Assembly: GCA_949126835.1 (NCBI GenBank)
Contig: OX421498.1
Span: 32,540,000 to 32,603,999, forward strand
Reading direction: 5' to 3'
Length of the DNA stretch: 64,000 nucleotides
Source: Anisus vortex
Taxonomy: Eukaryota > Mollusca > Gastropoda > Planorbidae
The translations under genes and the position numbers were made by a program. The notes beneath the pieces are model-generated. The model saw only the letters and a list, made by a program, of their open reading frames with translations, made no database searches and had not been told where the DNA came from. Of the stretch, positions 24,601 through 37,146 are shown in pieces; position 1 is the stretch's first letter; each line of letters starts with the position of its first letter.

Positions 24601-27600
24601 GGGGGGGGGGGATAGCTTATGTAAATTAGATATTCTTTAGAAGCTTTTTATTTCAAGTGTTGTTTTTTTACCAATTATCTTCAAATAACACAGATATCAA
24701 ATAACAACAAATGTCAGCAGCAGAGTAGGAACATTAAATCCAGGCTGGAATGAAAAAGACTTTGATGTTGAAGTAAGGATCTAATGTAATTTTGTTTTTA
24801 CAGAACTATACACAATTGATATATTAATGTAATTATTGATATAGTTTGTTTTTTTGTTGAGTTATAAATAATTTTGAAATGAAACTTTGCATTAAAAAAG
24901 GTTTTACATTTATTGTAATGTATTGATTTTTCTTGGATTATTTACCCTGCACATTTCACAGTTGTATGTTATACAAACCACCATTTAAAAGTATACTTTT
25001 AATAAGACTTGGCGATAAACAAAACTTTACTTAATCATATGCAAGGAGAATTTCAAATTAGTTCTATTTTCTCCCAAGGGCATTCAGGGACATTGGCATT
25101 GGAAATTGGTTTCCTAAACTAGTCAGGAAAACCAAAAACTTAAAGTCCTGACCAAAATTCATTAGTCAAATGAGAGATTCTCTATTATTCAAACCTGCTT
25201 TTATAAAATGGTTTATAAATATACATACATTATGTGGTTGCTTGGTTGTGTAGTTTGTATAAAGATATTTCTGAAAATGTTTTTTTGTAAGCGATTGTAT
25301 TGTTATTTTTTCAACAATAAGAAAATCAGATAAGATAATATGTGATGCTACCCCACAAACCGGTACGGAAGTCGGTAAATCTGATTCTTTTATAAATGCT
25401 AAATAATGTGAAAAATGGGTACTAGGGCATTTTTAAGATCATTATTGAGTTGTAATGTTGAATGCCTTAACTTATAGCTGTGTAATTTTCAAGCTAACAT
25501 TATGCTGCTTTTGTATAAAATTGAGCAAAACGGCATCAAAAGATAAAATAGTTTAAATGTCAACTAAATATTACTTAAAACATTGAAAACTTTCAAAGCT
25601 TGTGTATAGACTCATTATGATTCTGTTTGCTAAATTTCAAGGCAATTGGTTAATATTTATTCATCCTGGTAACTTTAAATTATTTGTTGCAATGCTAAAT
25701 TGATTTCTTTTTCATTTTTTTCCAAAAGTAGCTCTCTTACCTTTTGTGTATATTTGACAAAACTTGTAAACTAGTTCTTTGATTTTAAAGATTTTTTCAC
25801 AAATGGTTAGATAAATGAATTAGCTTTTACTAAGCACATAAAACAAAATATCTTATTTTGCCAAGTTCAGTACCATTCCCTGGGGTTGCATCACATATTT
25901 AAAAACATCTAACTGTTGACCCAGACTTTCCTATTGCATAACATTAATATACTTAAGTTGTTTGTTTTTAAATTGCAATTTTTTACAGACTAAAAATTAT
26001 CAATTTAACAGATTTTCAGATTTACACAATTTTATTATACTTATCATTATTTATTAGGACATTTATGGTGTATATGAATAAATATATTAATTTTATGCAT
26101 ATATTTTAATATCTGGTATATAAATATTGATTTAATTTATATCAAACAAAAACATGAGGGAAATCATTGTTATTATCAACAGTTTTCATTAATAAGTATG
26201 GTAAGCTTTTCTTGGTAACAACAGTAACAATAAAACTATAATAGAAGCTAACAAAATGTAAGACTAGCAAAACTATTGTTTGATAAAGCTTATATTTGAT
26301 AGTGTTTTAGTATTCATTTTTCATTGACAGACTGAGACTTAAATAATTTTGTTTACCCAAATCTAAGTATATAAACTTAGTAAGTTTTAGGCTTTGCAAA
26401 TAAATTAGTTGTATACATTTATAAGTTAAAACTTAACCTATGACCTATTTCTAAATTATTCTTTTTTTTTATCTTTAGGGAAAAAGGTTAAAATGCATGG
26501 ATGGTCACATTTTAACATGAGTAAATATGCTACCGTAATAAAATCCATAAGCAGGATTATTAATGACTTACCTTCCTCTTTTTTTGGCCTAAATTATTCT
26601 CTCTTGCCTTCTTACCATGGTCATTTCCATGTTAAAGCAAGGGGCAAGTCACCTACATTTTTCTAGCTTGAGAAAATAACACACCTTAGGTGATCTTTTT
26701 AATAATATTTTGACATATGAATTCCTCCTACTACTGCTAATCAAGAAAAAGATACAATAGTTTGAAATAGATGATTTTTTTGCTCCCTGTTTACAACCAG
26801 TGTCAATGATGCCTAAGAGAATTCAACTGTGAATGACAAAATACTTGTCTTAATTTATTTAAATAAATAATTATTATTCTTTCATTAATGGATTTGTAAA
26901 AAAAATGTCTTTGATAGCTTCAGTTCCAGAAGGCAATGAAAATGGTTGGTGAGGAGTTCTTGGAAAGAATCACCTACTATCAAAACGGCTGGCTGCCTGC
27001 ACGCAACTTTGTCGCCCAAGCAGTCAAAAACAGATATGAGGTAATGTTTGCTGTCAATGTCCGAGAAAACTAAGAATTACTCTTTCGCTATAAAAGTGAT
27101 GGCCAGGAAAACTTTGAGGTTTTGTAAGAACACTGAAAGCATTTTTTTGTGTGCAGAAAAAAGGGAATCGAACTTAAAAAAACAACACTAATGTTGGTTT
27201 GCAAGGTATCCTATCTTTCTGAGTGACATTGGGGCATGTAATGGGTTTCCTGAACTAGTCAGGACAAACAAAAGTTTATCACCACTTATAACTTTCTTCA
27301 AAATGCAAGACAAGACTTGGATCTAGTACATGCATAGGAAATACTAAATCTTTTTGCCGAAGTCTGTGAATTATAAGATAAGATGGATGCTTTAATATTA
27401 CTAAATGAGAACATTTTTTATCATTACTAACCCCCTCAACCTCAACCATTTGAACATATAGTAACCATACTCTCCATATCATGACCCTATGATCAGTTTG
27501 GTCCGAAGGATTCTTTAATCCATATCATTCCCATTTATTGAAAACAGCACAGGTCACAGTAGAATGTAAACATTAGTTTTCTTCTATCACATTGTATCCA

Positions 27601-29061
27601 TCTTCTTATGGAATCAATTGTGAGGATTTTGTTGTATTCTTTAATGGCATACAAGCCAGCTCTCTTATCTTATCTTATACATTACAGACGCTCCTTCTAT
27701 AAACAAACCTTTATGTAGCTGAAGCAGTTTTGCTTTGTAAAAATAGTTAGTTGGTAAGTTTCTGTTGCATTTTTGTTGTTGTTGCTCAATGACCTTTTCT
27801 TTCTTTCTTGTTTGCCATGGTTCTAAAAGACCGACTCCAGTGGCAGAATCATTTGTCTGGAAGAAGGAGGGGTGCCGTGGAAAGACCATCTCTTTACACT
27901 GGAAGAGGAGCAAAGCATTAGCCCGCCTATAGTTTACGTGCTGTTTGCTGACCAGAACAACGGCTGGAGGGTGCAGTGCGTACCCAAAAAGCTTGGCTCC
28001 TTTGAAAACAGGTGCATAAAGTTTTCACAGCTGAATGTCTCTTTTTTATGTATATTTACTGGCTGGGTGGCTAGATAATACTATTATAAAATTATTTTTT
28101 TTAAAAACTAGTTGACCTGTGGGTACATTGTGTCCATCCACAAGTTGAACAATTTAAAAAAAAAAAGGCAAGATCAATAATAAATTTAAAAAAAACAACC
28201 TAGGAGTCTGTTTAAAGTTAACGAACAAATGCACTGAAAAACTCAAGTAAATCATATACTGTAATATTGATCTGGTGTTTGAATTTTCATACCAAACATT
28301 TGGCGAGGTAATAACAATATTTTTTTGATAAAAAACTGTGGGAAATGTAAACGTTTGCTTTGTGCCAGAGACTGATGGACATTAGATGAACTATTATCAC
28401 AACAGGGTGATGGTAGTCGCTTATTTACTTACATCATCACCATTCTATGAGGATGGTAGATAGATATGAAATTAAAACGTACATCAATACCTTAAATACA
28501 GTGGACGTAACATCAATGTCATAATTTCCGTACACTTACATACCGAGGACGTCACATCAACGTTATCATTTATGTACACTTAAATACTGAGGACGTCACA
28601 TCAACGTTATCATTTATGTACACTTACATACCGAGGACGTCGCATCGACGTTATTATTTCCTTACACTTAAATACCGAGGACGTCACATCAACGTTATCA
28701 TTTATGTACACTTAAATACCGAGGACGTCACATCAACGTTATCATTTCCGTACACTTAAATACCAAAGACATTACATCGACGTCATAAATAAATAAAGAG
28801 ATCGTAAAACTATGCAAAGTCAGCAAATATTTACATTAAACACCTGAGGTAGTTAAAGGGTTAAAAATCATTCAAATTTTTCAAAGCACATTTTCCATTT
28901 GCAGATTGTCACTGAGGGAAGAATGGCAAGGAGTGCGAGATGATGAGCTGTCAGAAAAGACCGGTATCCCAGGCTGTATTTTTGTTCACTCTTCAGGTTT
29001 TATTGGCGGAAATAAAAGCTTTGACGGTGCTTTAGAAATGGCCAAGAAAAGTTTAGACTGA
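21629..29061 (+). CDS. MYG1: MYG1 exonuclease (UPF0160 family), seven exons
   Basis: Coding exons: 21629-21774, 23395-23490, 24009-24239, 24694-24772, 26918-27040, 27830-28011 and 28905-29061. All junctions are GT-AG and in phase, giving 337 residues. Seen: [20 protein letters not shown] at the N-terminus (the H-x-x-x-x-x-H-x-D-E metal site), [20 protein letters not shown] followed by HQR (DHH-like site), AVDNGI-type segment DAIDNGINQ, and the C-terminal [20 protein letters not shown]. These and the even match along the length are characteristic of MYG1. In other animals MYG1 is a 3'-5' RNA exonuclease acting in nucleus/nucleolus and mitochondria. The ATG is the first in the exon; the frame is open a little upstream, so a longer N-terminus with a mitochondrial leader from another 5' exon is possible (human MYG1 has one). 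Introns carry a LINE tail, SINEs and a minisatellite; the coding sequence is intact. Confidence 0.95.
21900..22397 (-). mobile_element. LINE 3' end with C2H2 finger, in MYG1 intron 1
   Basis: The minus strand encodes the C-terminal part of a non-LTR reverse transcriptase: LRWLGHV-like text, [20 protein letters not shown], then a single C2H2 finger [17 protein letters not shown] and a stop region. It is 5'-truncated. Flanked by a 44-bp target-site duplication (21856-21899 and 22398-22441) with one mismatch. Opposite in orientation to MYG1. Confidence 0.88.
22665..22905 (-). mobile_element. SINE family 1 in MYG1 intron 1
   Basis: Landmarks TAGGGCTGGTGAAGCAGCG and, near the head, CAGGATTTGAACCGAGAACC. 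Confidence 0.75.
23668..23870 (+). mobile_element. Diverged SINE family 1 in MYG1 intron 2
   Basis: Box-B-like TGTTCAAATCCCAGT near 23719, then GGAGGGTGTCC and a family-like end GGTAAACGCTGACTTAC. Heavily substituted. Confidence 0.5.
24350..24500 (-). mobile_element. Very diverged SINE family 1 in MYG1 intron 3
   Basis: Weak match to the family body (GGCCACGGTATACCAGGTGAT ... CTCAACTAATGTCA ... CATCAGGCTCTG). No head left. Confidence 0.4.
24773..26917. other. MYG1 intron 4, no element recognised
   Basis: 2.1 kb of AT-rich intron. I see no further exon: the phases of exons 4 and 5 join directly. Confidence 0.6.
27483..27705. mobile_element. Two retroelement end fragments in MYG1 intron 5
   Basis: 27483-27515 carries the family-1 SINE 3' end (CCTATGATCAGTTTGGTCCG) on +; 27660-27705 carries the complement of the AAGATAAGATAAG tail with CAGACGCTCCTTCTAT. 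Confidence 0.5.
28495..28790. repeat. 44-bp minisatellite in MYG1 intron 6
   Basis: About six to seven units, regular 44-bp spacing (for example at 28551 and 28595). Each unit carries GAGGACGTCACATCAACG, i.e. an ACGTCA half-site resembling a CRE core. Confidence 0.9.
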
Positions 29062-29085
29062 TGAACAAAAAAAATCATTAATAGA

Positions 29086-29091
29086 AATAAA
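29086..29091 (+). promoter_or_regulatory. MYG1 polyadenylation signal
   Basis: AATAAA 24 bp after the stop codon at 29059-29061. The short 3' UTR is an inference. Confidence 0.6.
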
Positions 29092-29179
29092 GTGTATAAG
29101 GTTTTGAAGATTGTAGTTTTTTTTGTCTCAGTATTTTGGAAGTATTTCATTTATAATAATAAATTAATTCTATTTGTAT

Positions 29180-29480
29180 AGGGTTGCCAAAAAACAAAAT
29201 GTAAGCTCAGAGCTCATTTAACAAACAACTAAGAGCACGGATATAATCTCTCAAGTCTAAGAAATATAAAACTAAATGATGATTTAAAACTATACAAACA
29301 TTGGACAAATGAAATAAATAAAGCATTAACCGACCTAACATATAAGTAATACAGAAGGGGGCATGTTATCTAAGGTAAATATTGAAATAATGAGTTTTTA
29401 TGTTCTTTTTGAAAGTATCTATGCAGCTTGTTCACCTGAGTTGAATGGGAAGAGTTGAATGGGAAGTAGATTAAACTTGT
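29180..29480 (+). repeat. Dispersed repeat related to 54630-54940
   Basis: Shares AACAAAATGTAAGCTC near the start and a GAATGGGAAGTAGATT-type motif near the end with 54630-54940, with similar AT-rich text between. Unrecognised family; the remainder to 30240 is non-coding with a poly-G run near 29576-29589. Confidence 0.5.
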
Positions 29481-30242
29481 TTATTATAGACCATGTTGGT
29501 TAATGGTGTTTAAAAAAAATAAATTTTTTAAGAAATTTCCCTTCAAAAAAATTCCTTGGTTTTCTGGAATATTTGGGGGGGGGGGGGGGCACGTCCTTGT
29601 CCAGTGTATAACAAGGATTTAGGGATTGATCCGGAGCTTCGATGTTGGGTCCATTTGATGAAAATAAATTCATACAACAACAACAAAAACTTGTATCACA
29701 TTGCATGATGTTACAATACTAAAGATTGCTCATTCACTTAATAAATGATTTCATTAGATTTGTTTAAAATATGAATAAATTATAATTCATGCACTCTGCT
29801 CACTACCAGTGGTCTCTATGACTGCCTGCGCCCTTGCCCTCTCCCCGTCTATGGGCGACGCCACGGTACAATAACGCTTGACAGACTCAGAAGATGTTTA
29901 GCTTTATAATCACCACGAATCACGTAAAGTTGGTAGGCCTGCTACCACACAATAGGTAGCTATTTTGAATTCAATTCTTTAATTTAAAAAATCATTAATT
30001 TTTTATTTAAAAAAAAAAAATTAAAAAAAAATATATTAACAAAAATCCTCCTATGGAGAAAGATTGTCGGTGATGGGACGGGCGAGGTTGGGGCGCACGC
30101 CCAGCCCCTCCTTGTGTGGCTACGCTTTTGATCCCATGGCAGTCACAGTTAAATCTCCCTTAAATTGTGGACTTGTTTCTTCGGGTCTAACGGGATATCC
30201 ACATTATAATTAATTATTATAATGAAGAAGAAGAACACATAT

Positions 30243-30500
30243 ATGGTAATGGTAATTTATATAGCGCTTCTATCCATGCTATATTAGCATGCTCAGTGCG
30301 CTCTAGAAGACTATTAATCTGTGAGAGGTTTCACTGCTGCCGGTTAAGCGCATGTGATAACAACTCAATATTAACGTCATCTAGTCCCAAAACTCCTGTA
30401 GGGCGACAGGGATCTGCCGGTGGCGGGGCTCGAACCCGCGACGTGTCAAGTGTTTTTTTTGTTGACAGTCTGGTGAGCTAACCGCTAGGCCAGCCGGCTT
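30243..30500 (-). mobile_element. SINE with family-2 head and GCGCTATATAA-type tail
   Basis: On the minus strand: head GCCGGCTGGCCTAGCGGTTA, box-B-like GGGTTCGAGCC, the family-2 body, then a different 3' end ending AAGCGCTATATAAATTACC. The tail differs from the AAGATAAG type of other family-2 copies. Confidence 0.75.
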
Positions 30501-31374
30501 CATATATGACACTCAAACCAAGTTACAACATGACACGTATTTCATCTGAATTTATTGATGCATGGATAGGCTAATAGTTATCTGAATTTATTTTTTTTAT
30601 GTGTGAAATATTTGGTTGAATAAGTTTTTGTGTGTGTTGTATTTGAGGTTATTCAAAGCGTTACTCCATTGATTTTACACATTGACGTCATAGAAAATGA
30701 AAACTGAAATATAATATGCCAAGAGGCAGTCACTTTATTATATATAAATATATATACGCGATATATATACGCGATCTTTTCTTACAAAAAAAATTTAAGA
30801 GAGAGGATAAGCGCGCCCAGGGGTGACCACTGCACACATTTTCAAGCAGACGTTGAATGTAATGAGTCTGAAATTGAAATTTGTTATTTTGTGTCAATGA
30901 ATAGTAAATTGGAAATATCATGGTTTTTAAAAATGTGTTATATATTTGTTACTCCAACAAAGAAGTGCAGGCGAATGTTGAATTCAACAAAATGTATAGC
31001 CTGTAATATGAGTGATACTCGGTGACGTGGCTATGATATTTGCTGTCTTGTGCAGACTTTATCATAAACTGTGTAAAACACACTCACATTATATATTATA
31101 GATATATTATATCTATCTATCAAAAATACTTGTCAATCGTAGATCTAAATAAGGCCTCTATTTGATCTAATATATTTAGCGGAGTAAATTAACTTTAAAC
31201 GTGAAGTCCGTTTGTAGACTTTTAGTTGTGGAATATCCGATTTTGACATACAAACCAACATTTACATTTTTTTAAATAGACGCATGTCGTCAATGACGTC
31301 CTGGTAATGTGTACAACATAATGTTTTTTCTTTAGCACAAACACTCATCACTAGAAATGGCAATGCACGAAATC
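30501..31374. other. Intergenic, nothing recognised
   Basis: AT-rich with a palindromic ATATACGCGATATATATACGCG stretch around 30750-30775. No gene seen. Confidence 0.45.
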
Positions 31375-34145
31375 TGTGCTTTACATGTACAGAGATGCAT
31401 TTCTTAGTGTTGAGGATTGATTATTCATCGATAGGGTGCCGCCCCCCTGGACCAAAGCCAGTCGAGAGCAGCACCGGGGCCCCTAACCTCGCAGGGCTCT
31501 ACCAAATCGAATGGCGGCTCTGTGTAGTATATATCCATATTCATCTAAGAAAAGTTTCATGTTGGTGTGCTTTCTGTTGGGAAAGTGTAGTTCGCCCGTG
31601 ACGGATTCATTGGCGAGATGGAAATGGCCCGCATGCGAGAAAAAAGTCTTTCTTTCATGACGTAGGAGTTGGCACGCTTTTGTTTATCCTCACTGGTGTG
31701 CATCTTTGAATGAGAAATAGTAGCCCATAGATCTAGATTCATTCATCTAAGAAAACCTTCATGTTGATGTGCTTTCTGTTGTGAAAGTGTTGTTTTTCAT
31801 CCACTTTGGCGGATTCATTGGCGAGGTATAAATGGCGTTGCTAGATTGAATTCTTCCAGACGTAGAAGTTGACTCGCTTTTGTTTATCCTCACCATGGTT
31901 TGTATTTTTGAGTGAATGTTCTATTAACATTATATACTCACTGGAGAGGTAAAGGCCCTGTTTAACCACTAGGAAAGCTATTCTGTCGCAAATGGCGACA
32001 CTATAGTAGCCTATAGATCTAGACTCATCTAAGAAAACCTTCATGTTGATGTGCTTTCTGTTGTGAAAGTGTTGTTCTTCATCCACTTTGGCGGATTCAT
32101 TGGCGAGGTATAAATGGCGTTGTTAGATTAGATTCTTCCCAGACGTAGAAGTTGACTCGCTTTTGTTTATCCTCACCATGGTGTGTTTATTAGAGTGAAT
32201 GAGTTCCATTAACATTTATTATATATTCACTGTGTAGGGGTAGGCCGGTTCAACCACTAGGCAAACTATTTAGACGACGATATAGCCTCACTAAAAGCTG
32301 CGTAAAAAATAGACGTTTAAAAAAAAATGCCGCCATGTTATGAATGCGAGAGGGGTTCTTACGGGACAGTGATGCGAAAACAAGACTTATGTCTACTAGC
32401 CTCTCCTGTTCAAGCCTACCTCACCTACCCGCCGGTGAACCCTGTTCTACCCAGCAATCCAGCCAGAGGTTGGGTTTAAACCCCAGCGGATGGCTGCATG
32501 GGACAGCCAACGAGGTTAAGGCGAAGTCACACACTCCCTGTCAGAGGGGAGCAGCTCCCAACGAAGTCGGAGATATGTCAACTGTTCAAATTGTGGAACA
32601 GTGTGGGAGCATTAGAAAACGGACATACACGTAACCATAAAGCTTTCCGATGAAATAGACAAAAATATCGTTGTGGTGCCGCCCCCGTGGATCAAAGCCA
32701 TGCGAGAGCAGAACCGGGCCCCTAACCTCGAAGGTCTCCACCAATTCAAAATAAGGACGAAATAGTTTCTGTTGTGAAAGTGTTGTTCACCGTGACGGAT
32801 TCATTGGCGAGGTATTTGAAGGGCGTTGCTAGATTAGATTCTTCCTGGACGTAGAAGTTGACTCGCTTTTGCTTATCCTCACCATGGTGTGTATCTTTGA
32901 GTGAATGTTCCATTAACATTTATTATATATTCACTGCGGAGGTGAAGGCCCGCCGGTTCAACCACTAGGAGAAATATTCAGTCAGACGCATCGGCGACAC
33001 TATAGTAGCCTATAGTCTAGGTCTAGATTCATCTAAGAAAACCTTCATGTTGATGTGCTTTCTGTTGTCAAAATGTTGTTTTTCATCCACCGTGACGGAT
33101 TCATTGGCGAGGTATTTGAAGGGCGTTGCTAGATTAGATTCTTCCTGGACGTAGAAGTTGACTCGCTTTTGCTTATCTTCATCATGGTGTGTTTCTTTGA
33201 GTGAATGAGTTCCATTAACATTTATTATATATTCACTGCGGAGGTGAAGAACGGTTTAACCACTAGGCCAACTATTTGTAGGATATAGCGATACTAAAAA
33301 CTGCAAAAAAAAATATATATCTTTAAAATAAAAGTTGCTTTTTTATGTAGGCGAGAGGGGTTCTAACGGGACAGTGATGCGAAAACAAGACTTATGTCTA
33401 CTAGCCTCTCCTGTTCAAGCCTACCTCACCTACCCGCCGGTGAACCCTGTTCTACCCAGCAATCCAGCCAGAGGTTGGGTGTAACCCCAGCGGATGGCTG
33501 GATGGGACAACCAACGAGGTTAAGGCGAAGTCACACACTCCCTGTCAGAGGGGAGCAGCTCCCAACGAAGTCGGAGATATGTCGACTGTTCAAATTGTGG
33601 AACAGTGTGGGAGCATCAGAAAACGGACATACACGTAACCATATAGCTTTTCGATGAAATAGACAAAAATATCGTTGTGGATCAAAGCCATGCGAGAGCA
33701 GAACCGGGCCCCTAACCTCGAAGGACTCCACCAATTCAAAATAAGGACGAAATAGTTTCTCTTGTGAAAGTGTTGTTCACCGTGACGGATTCATTGGCGA
33801 GGTATTTGAAGGGCGTTGTTAGATTAGATTCTTCCTGGACGTAGAAGTTGACTCGCTTTTGTTTATCCTCACTGGTGTGCATCTTTGAATGAGTAATAGT
33901 AGCCTATAGATCTAGATTCATCTAAGAAAACCTTCATGTTGTTGTGCTTTCTGTTGTCAAAATGTTGTTTTTCATCAACCGTGGCGGATTCATTGGCGAG
34001 GTATTTGAAGGGCGTTGTTAGATTAAATTCTTCCTGGACGTAGAAGTTGACTCGCTTTTGTTTATCTTCACCATGGTGTTTTCTTTGCGTGAATGTTCCA
34101 TTAACATTTATTATATATTCACTGGGGATGTTCAACATTATCAGG
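31375..34145. repeat. Composite tandem array, ~0.3-kb and ~1.0-kb periods
   Basis: A module with CGGATTCATTGGCGAGG occurs seven times (near 31600, 31810, 32095, 32800, 33105, 33790, 33985), each followed by GTAGAAGTTGACTCGC-type text and CATTAACATT. A second module (CTCTCCTGTTCAAGCCTACC onwards, 32396-32765 and 33401-33750) recurs 1005 bp apart, with a partial copy near 31435-31520. ORFs through it carry no domain. It resembles no family I know. Confidence 0.8.
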
Positions 34146-34284
34146 AAATACATTAATTATGAGGCCTGATCGTTAAAGCTGATGTATCTGACAGACATAA
34201 CAATATTTGTACATTTAGAAGAACTAAACTTGAATTTGCCAGAACGTGGTCAAACAGTATAGGCCTACAGGTACCGGGTAGATA

Positions 34285-34720
34285 AAATGTTTCGCTTACT
34301 GGAAAGGATTAGTGTTGAGACTGAAAGAATATATTTTGCTGTGATATCAAATTTAAAACATTAAAGTATATCCCTAATGTTAAGACTCATTCAGATTCAT
34401 ATGCAATTCAGATAGACTACAAAGACTCTACAGACATACTCTATTTTCCTACTTATATTTAAGTTATAAATGTATTTTGTAAACAATTTATAAACTTTAA
34501 AAAACAACACTCACATCAAAATACTATAATATATCACCTTAAACATATTTGTTTATCATTTAGTTTAAAGAATAATTACAGTTAATTGTATTACACACCA
34601 TAGCACATGACCAAAATTTTTAATTTTTTAATACGTTTTCTCTGATAATTTCTGTTTCCATTTTCTAAATATCATTTTAAAGTTGTTGTTTTTAAAAACA
34701 CTTTATAATATGGACGTTCT
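34285..34720 (+). pseudogene. Decayed hAT transposase region
   Basis: Aligns loosely with 4565-5520 of the 4.2-kb hAT: CTGGAAAGGATTAGTGTTGA matches CTGGAATGGATTAGCATTGA, followed by the AAACATTAAAGTATATCCCT match to the NSFPNL coding region. No open frame and no ends found. Confidence 0.4.
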
Positions 34721-34844
34721 AATCCAAAGAAACAAACGAATATCCTTTTAATGAGAAGATACATAACTTTAATGTTTGTGTATAATTTAAGAGCTACGCC
34801 TTGCAATTTGGACTATTATTGAGAAGTTATATACCTCAGGATTT

Positions 34845-35120
34845 TTTAAATTGTCTATGTAACAGACACTCACTCTATTCAGAAGATTATTTAAATTGTC
34901 GATGTAACAGACACTCACTCTATTCAGAAGATTATTTAAATTGTCTATGTAACAGACACTCACTCTATTCAGAAGATTATTTAAATTGTCTATGTAACAG
35001 ACACTCACTCTATTCAGAAGATTATTTAAATTGTCTATGTAACAGACACTCACTCTATTCAGAAGATTATTTAAATTGTCTATGCAACAAACGCTCACTC
35101 TATTCAGAAGATTATTGCAT
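34845..35120. repeat. 45-bp tandem repeat, six copies
   Basis: Units contain TAACAGACACTCACTCTATT and AGAAGATTATTTAAATTGTC. Because 45 is a multiple of three, both strands stay open (15-residue protein repeats), which I take as coincidence. Confidence 0.93.
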
Positions 35121-35663
35121 ACTTTGCTTATCCGTGGTTTGAATTTAGTTATATTCTGAGGAGGGGCAGGGTGATGCGATGATGGGATTGTGTGGCCCGT
35201 AGGATGCACACTTGGCGGCGAGTTCACGCACTATACTGCCACCACACTTCGGCTGTTTGATCTAGAATCTAGAGGTTGTTGAAAGTAAACTCAACCAGCT
35301 TGTATCACAGAATAGGTATAGAATAAATATTTATTCTGTGGGTTGTATTATTTTAACAATGACCGATATTTCTATTTAACGTGCTAATCTTCGCACAGGT
35401 TAAGCTCTTCCTTTTCACACACTCATACGAATTGACATACAAATTATTTGGGCGTTGTTGCCCCTAGACGGGGTGCGTTCAGTCCAAAAGGAGACGACAC
35501 CTGTGGCAAATGACGGTCCCGCCAGAGCGGGGATGGGGTGGGAGGGGAACAGACCGCGCCCTAGAACGGGAATAAATTCATATTGTCTGTGAAAATAATT
35601 AAATTCCACTTAACTATTACGCTACAATAAATTCCACATCTAGCAGCAGGTCACACCAAATAA

Positions 35664-35815
35664 AGTCGGTTACCCATCAAAACTGGGTAGACTCAGTGAC
35701 ATCCCCCCCCCCCCAGACCCGAGAACAAATTCTAGCCTTCACCAGGATTCGAACCCAGGACCTTCGGTAGGCTACACCAGCCAAACGCGATGTCGTTCGG
35801 CCACTAGGCCTCATA
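35664..35815 (-). mobile_element. SINE family 1, truncated
   Basis: Includes GGTTACCCATCAAAACTGGG, a poly-C run and the tRNA-like head CACCAGGATTCGAACCCAGG. The distal 3' part of the element is missing. Confidence 0.7.
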
Positions 35816-37146
35816 CCTATAGCCTATATTATTACCTCCAGAAAATCCCATGGAAAAGTGTACTGAGAATCGCCAGTCCTACAGAAATACTTACACTGTT
35901 TTGTAAAAAAAATGGTCAAACCAAACAACGCAACATCATCAAAAACTCAAATCTAGTCAAAACAATGACAAGGGAAAGCCAAAGCTAACAACGGTACGCT
36001 CGCTGTCAGGGGGACTCAGTGACTGTCGGGGCACAACCAATCTCCCCTCTCCCCCGTCTATAGGCTACACCACTGGACAATAATTCTGAGGAATGTGTCG
36101 TTACATAATATGGCAGGTCGATTCGCAATAAAATTGGGCTTTGTGCTTACTGCAATGTTTCTGTAAGTCTACTATTACTATTCAAATATCATACGAGAGA
36201 CCCATTGTCTAATCACGTTAAGCGGGTAGGCCTAGGCCTACTACCACACAATAGGTTCACTACTTTGCATAAAACAGCGTCAAGTGTACAATATATCACA
36301 CACACAAAATGGACCATTGAATGATAAAACAATAAATCTATGTGACAGAAAGGAACAAACGAAAACAAAAAGTTATTCGCTGTCAGACGAAGGAAAACAT
36401 TTTTAAGGTCAGGTAAGCTATCATATCTTTTCTTCACTCTTTCACAGTTTTCTTTCTTTTTGAGTTGTTTAAAGCAAACATGTTGTTGTTGTTGTTGTAG
36501 GCCTATTTGGGTCACACACAGTCTAAGTACTGTCTAAGTCTAAGTTATATTGCGGTTTTGTTGTTTTTGTCTGCTTATTTGGAACAGAAAAAATAGGCTA
36601 ATTTAAATACCAAAAATACATGCCCATATTCGTTCACTTAGCTTGACCAGTCTAATCCAATTTATACTTTTTTTTTTACGTTTAGGCTATCGTAGTAAAA
36701 AGAAATTATCTCTTTTGCAAGAGCTAATAATAATATATAACTGCGAACTATTATCAGACCTTGAATTCATGTTCATCTACCATCTACGTTCAACTATGTC
36801 CTACAGATCCGGGTCTCGAAAAACTAAATCGTTTGGTAAACGATGTACTAGAGATAAGGCAGGATGCACCACAGAATAGGTATAGAATTCTGTGGGATGC
36901 ACAATTATGACGTATTTAAATGGTGTCAGAAACCCTCGTGTTCAAAAACAATGTTGGTATTCCTTTGTTTTTAGCCCGTCGATACGACATGGTGTACCCA
37001 CTGGGTTGGCATTTGGCTTATACATGGAATTCATTGAAATTTTTTATTCACACACATGTCTATGTAATCCATGGGCAGGTGTCACGTGAGAGATTGTGAG
37101 GGGGGGGGGTTGAAATGTGGAGGTGGTAGGCAAAAAGGAGGGTGTT
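35816..37146. other. Intergenic, no gene recognised
   Basis: Contains a short repeat shared with 29850-29970 (GTAGGCCTACTACCACACAATAGG type, near 36225-36255). ORFs at 36643-36879 and 36892-37089 have no recognisable domain. Confidence 0.45.
36110..36162 (+). other. Possible signal-peptide first exon (weak)
   Basis: An ATG opens 17 codons with a basic start and hydrophobic run (residues MAGRF...LGFVLTAMF) and then meets a consensus donor GTAAGT at 36163. No following exon was recognised between 36.2 and 39 kb, so this may be chance. Confidence 0.15.

Noticed and set aside
34787..35227. 146-codon minus and 113-codon plus frames with 15-residue repeats
   Set aside because: The 45-bp repeat keeps both strands open at once; mirrored repeats on both strands argue against coding.
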